The notes under the pieces are model-generated. The model saw only the letters and a list, made by a program, of their open reading frames with translations, searched no databases and was not told where the DNA came from. The position numbers and the translations under genes are program-made. Below, in pieces: positions 31,926-32,187 of a stretch of DNA of 32,187 bases (position 1 is its first letter; the number at the start of each line of letters is the position of its first letter). The stretch covers positions 1 through 32,187 of the forward strand of contig CAIZZE010000070.1 in NCBI GenBank assembly GCA_903937405.1, written 5' to 3'. The DNA comes from an uncultured Alphaproteobacteria bacterium (lineage in GTDB: Bacteria; Pseudomonadota; Alphaproteobacteria; Rickettsiales; UBA1997).

Positions 31926-32187
31926 CTAAGAACTCGCTATCCCACTCACAACTTTTTTCAAAGCTTCGGGATAAATTTTATGCTCTTCTTTTAAAATCCT
32001 CGCCGCCAAAGTATCTTTTGTATCATGCGGCTTCACTTCAACTTTAGACTGTAAAATCACAGGCCCACAGTCCATTTCTTCGCGCACAAAATGCACCGTA
32101 CAACCCGAAATTTTTACTCCGGCTTTAATCGCATCTCCCACTGCATCTGCTCCTTTAAATTCAGGCAAAAGTGACGGATGAATATTA
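31926..32187 (-). CDS. purN: Phosphoribosylglycinamide formyltransferase (3' part)
   Basis: Adds a formyl group to GAR in purine synthesis. The last 87 codons are in the window and the frame stays open to its right edge, so the gene's 5' part lies beyond. The visible part starts NIHPSLLPEFKG, the catalytic His region of PurN, followed by HFVREEMDCGPVILQ with the conserved Asp, and ends near VVSGIASS. A start at TTG 32168 would be false because the motif continues upstream of it. Confidence 0.92.
   Translation of the reverse strand, partial: NIHPSLLPEFKGADAVGDAIKAGVKISGCTVHFVREEMDCGPVILQSKVEVKPHDTKDTLAARILKEEHKIYPEALKKVVSGIASS

Noticed and set aside
32166-32168. TTG as the start of a short PurN
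   Set aside because: The conserved NIHPSLLPEF motif continues upstream of it to the window edge, so the true start is outside.

Overview
The window is AT-rich (about one third G+C by eye), gene-dense DNA that looks chromosomal, from an alphaproteobacterium. The lineage call rests on several family matches: an alphaproteobacterial-type TolA C-terminus, a PopZ (DUF2497) polar organiser, a COQ9-family protein, an IalB-family protein, a class II DAHP synthase, a prephenate dehydratase with a KLESY-type ACT domain, and palindromic repeats of a type common in alphaproteobacterial genomes. Keeping aromatic amino acid, arginine/lysine and purine genes argues against an extremely reduced obligate parasite. 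The order cannot be fixed from this sequence. Few starts have a Shine-Dalgarno; clear ones are seen only before lolA and popZ.

Layout. 1-4835: end of an upstream transcript, era-ubiG (minus), a palindromic repeat pair, then aroG class II (minus) divergent from pheA-rsmD (plus). 4900-5586: an orphan HEPN-like gene. 5627-7856: ialB-gap (minus), a small 3-TM protein, a 58-aa ORF and a second repeat pair. 7857-11047: a minus-strand run dctA-lolA-tolR-tolA. 11366-12850: a TAXI-type binding protein and a glycine-zipper lipoprotein. 12895-15059: cstA with its small partner ybdD, which is too short for routine ORF calling. 15182-19216: a giant PopZ, a 5'-truncated DJ-1/PfpI gene, argD and coq9. 19360-21873: cvpA, fabG, trxB. 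21904-26543: a complete type III restriction-modification pair. 26702-29365: fadJ-type beta-oxidation gene and ruvC. 29424-31519: nhaA with two exported proteins downstream. 31520-31925: a 406-base gap with a probable nhaA leader/attenuator and a G+C-rich relic. 31926-end: 3' part of purN.

How the parts fit. Most genes are core metabolism and envelope maintenance: ubiquinone (ubiG, coq9), chorismate/phenylalanine (aroG, pheA), arginine/lysine (argD), fatty acids (fabG, fadJ), redox (trxB), Tol/Lol envelope traffic, and uptake (dctA, TAXI, cstA, nhaA). The accessory layer is the type III RM system, the HEPN-like gene, the DJ-1 fragment and the repeats. The most unusual items are the 569-residue PopZ, whose linker carries a roughly 20-residue periodic acidic LDLE repeat, the structured leader in front of nhaA, and the HEPN-like orphan.
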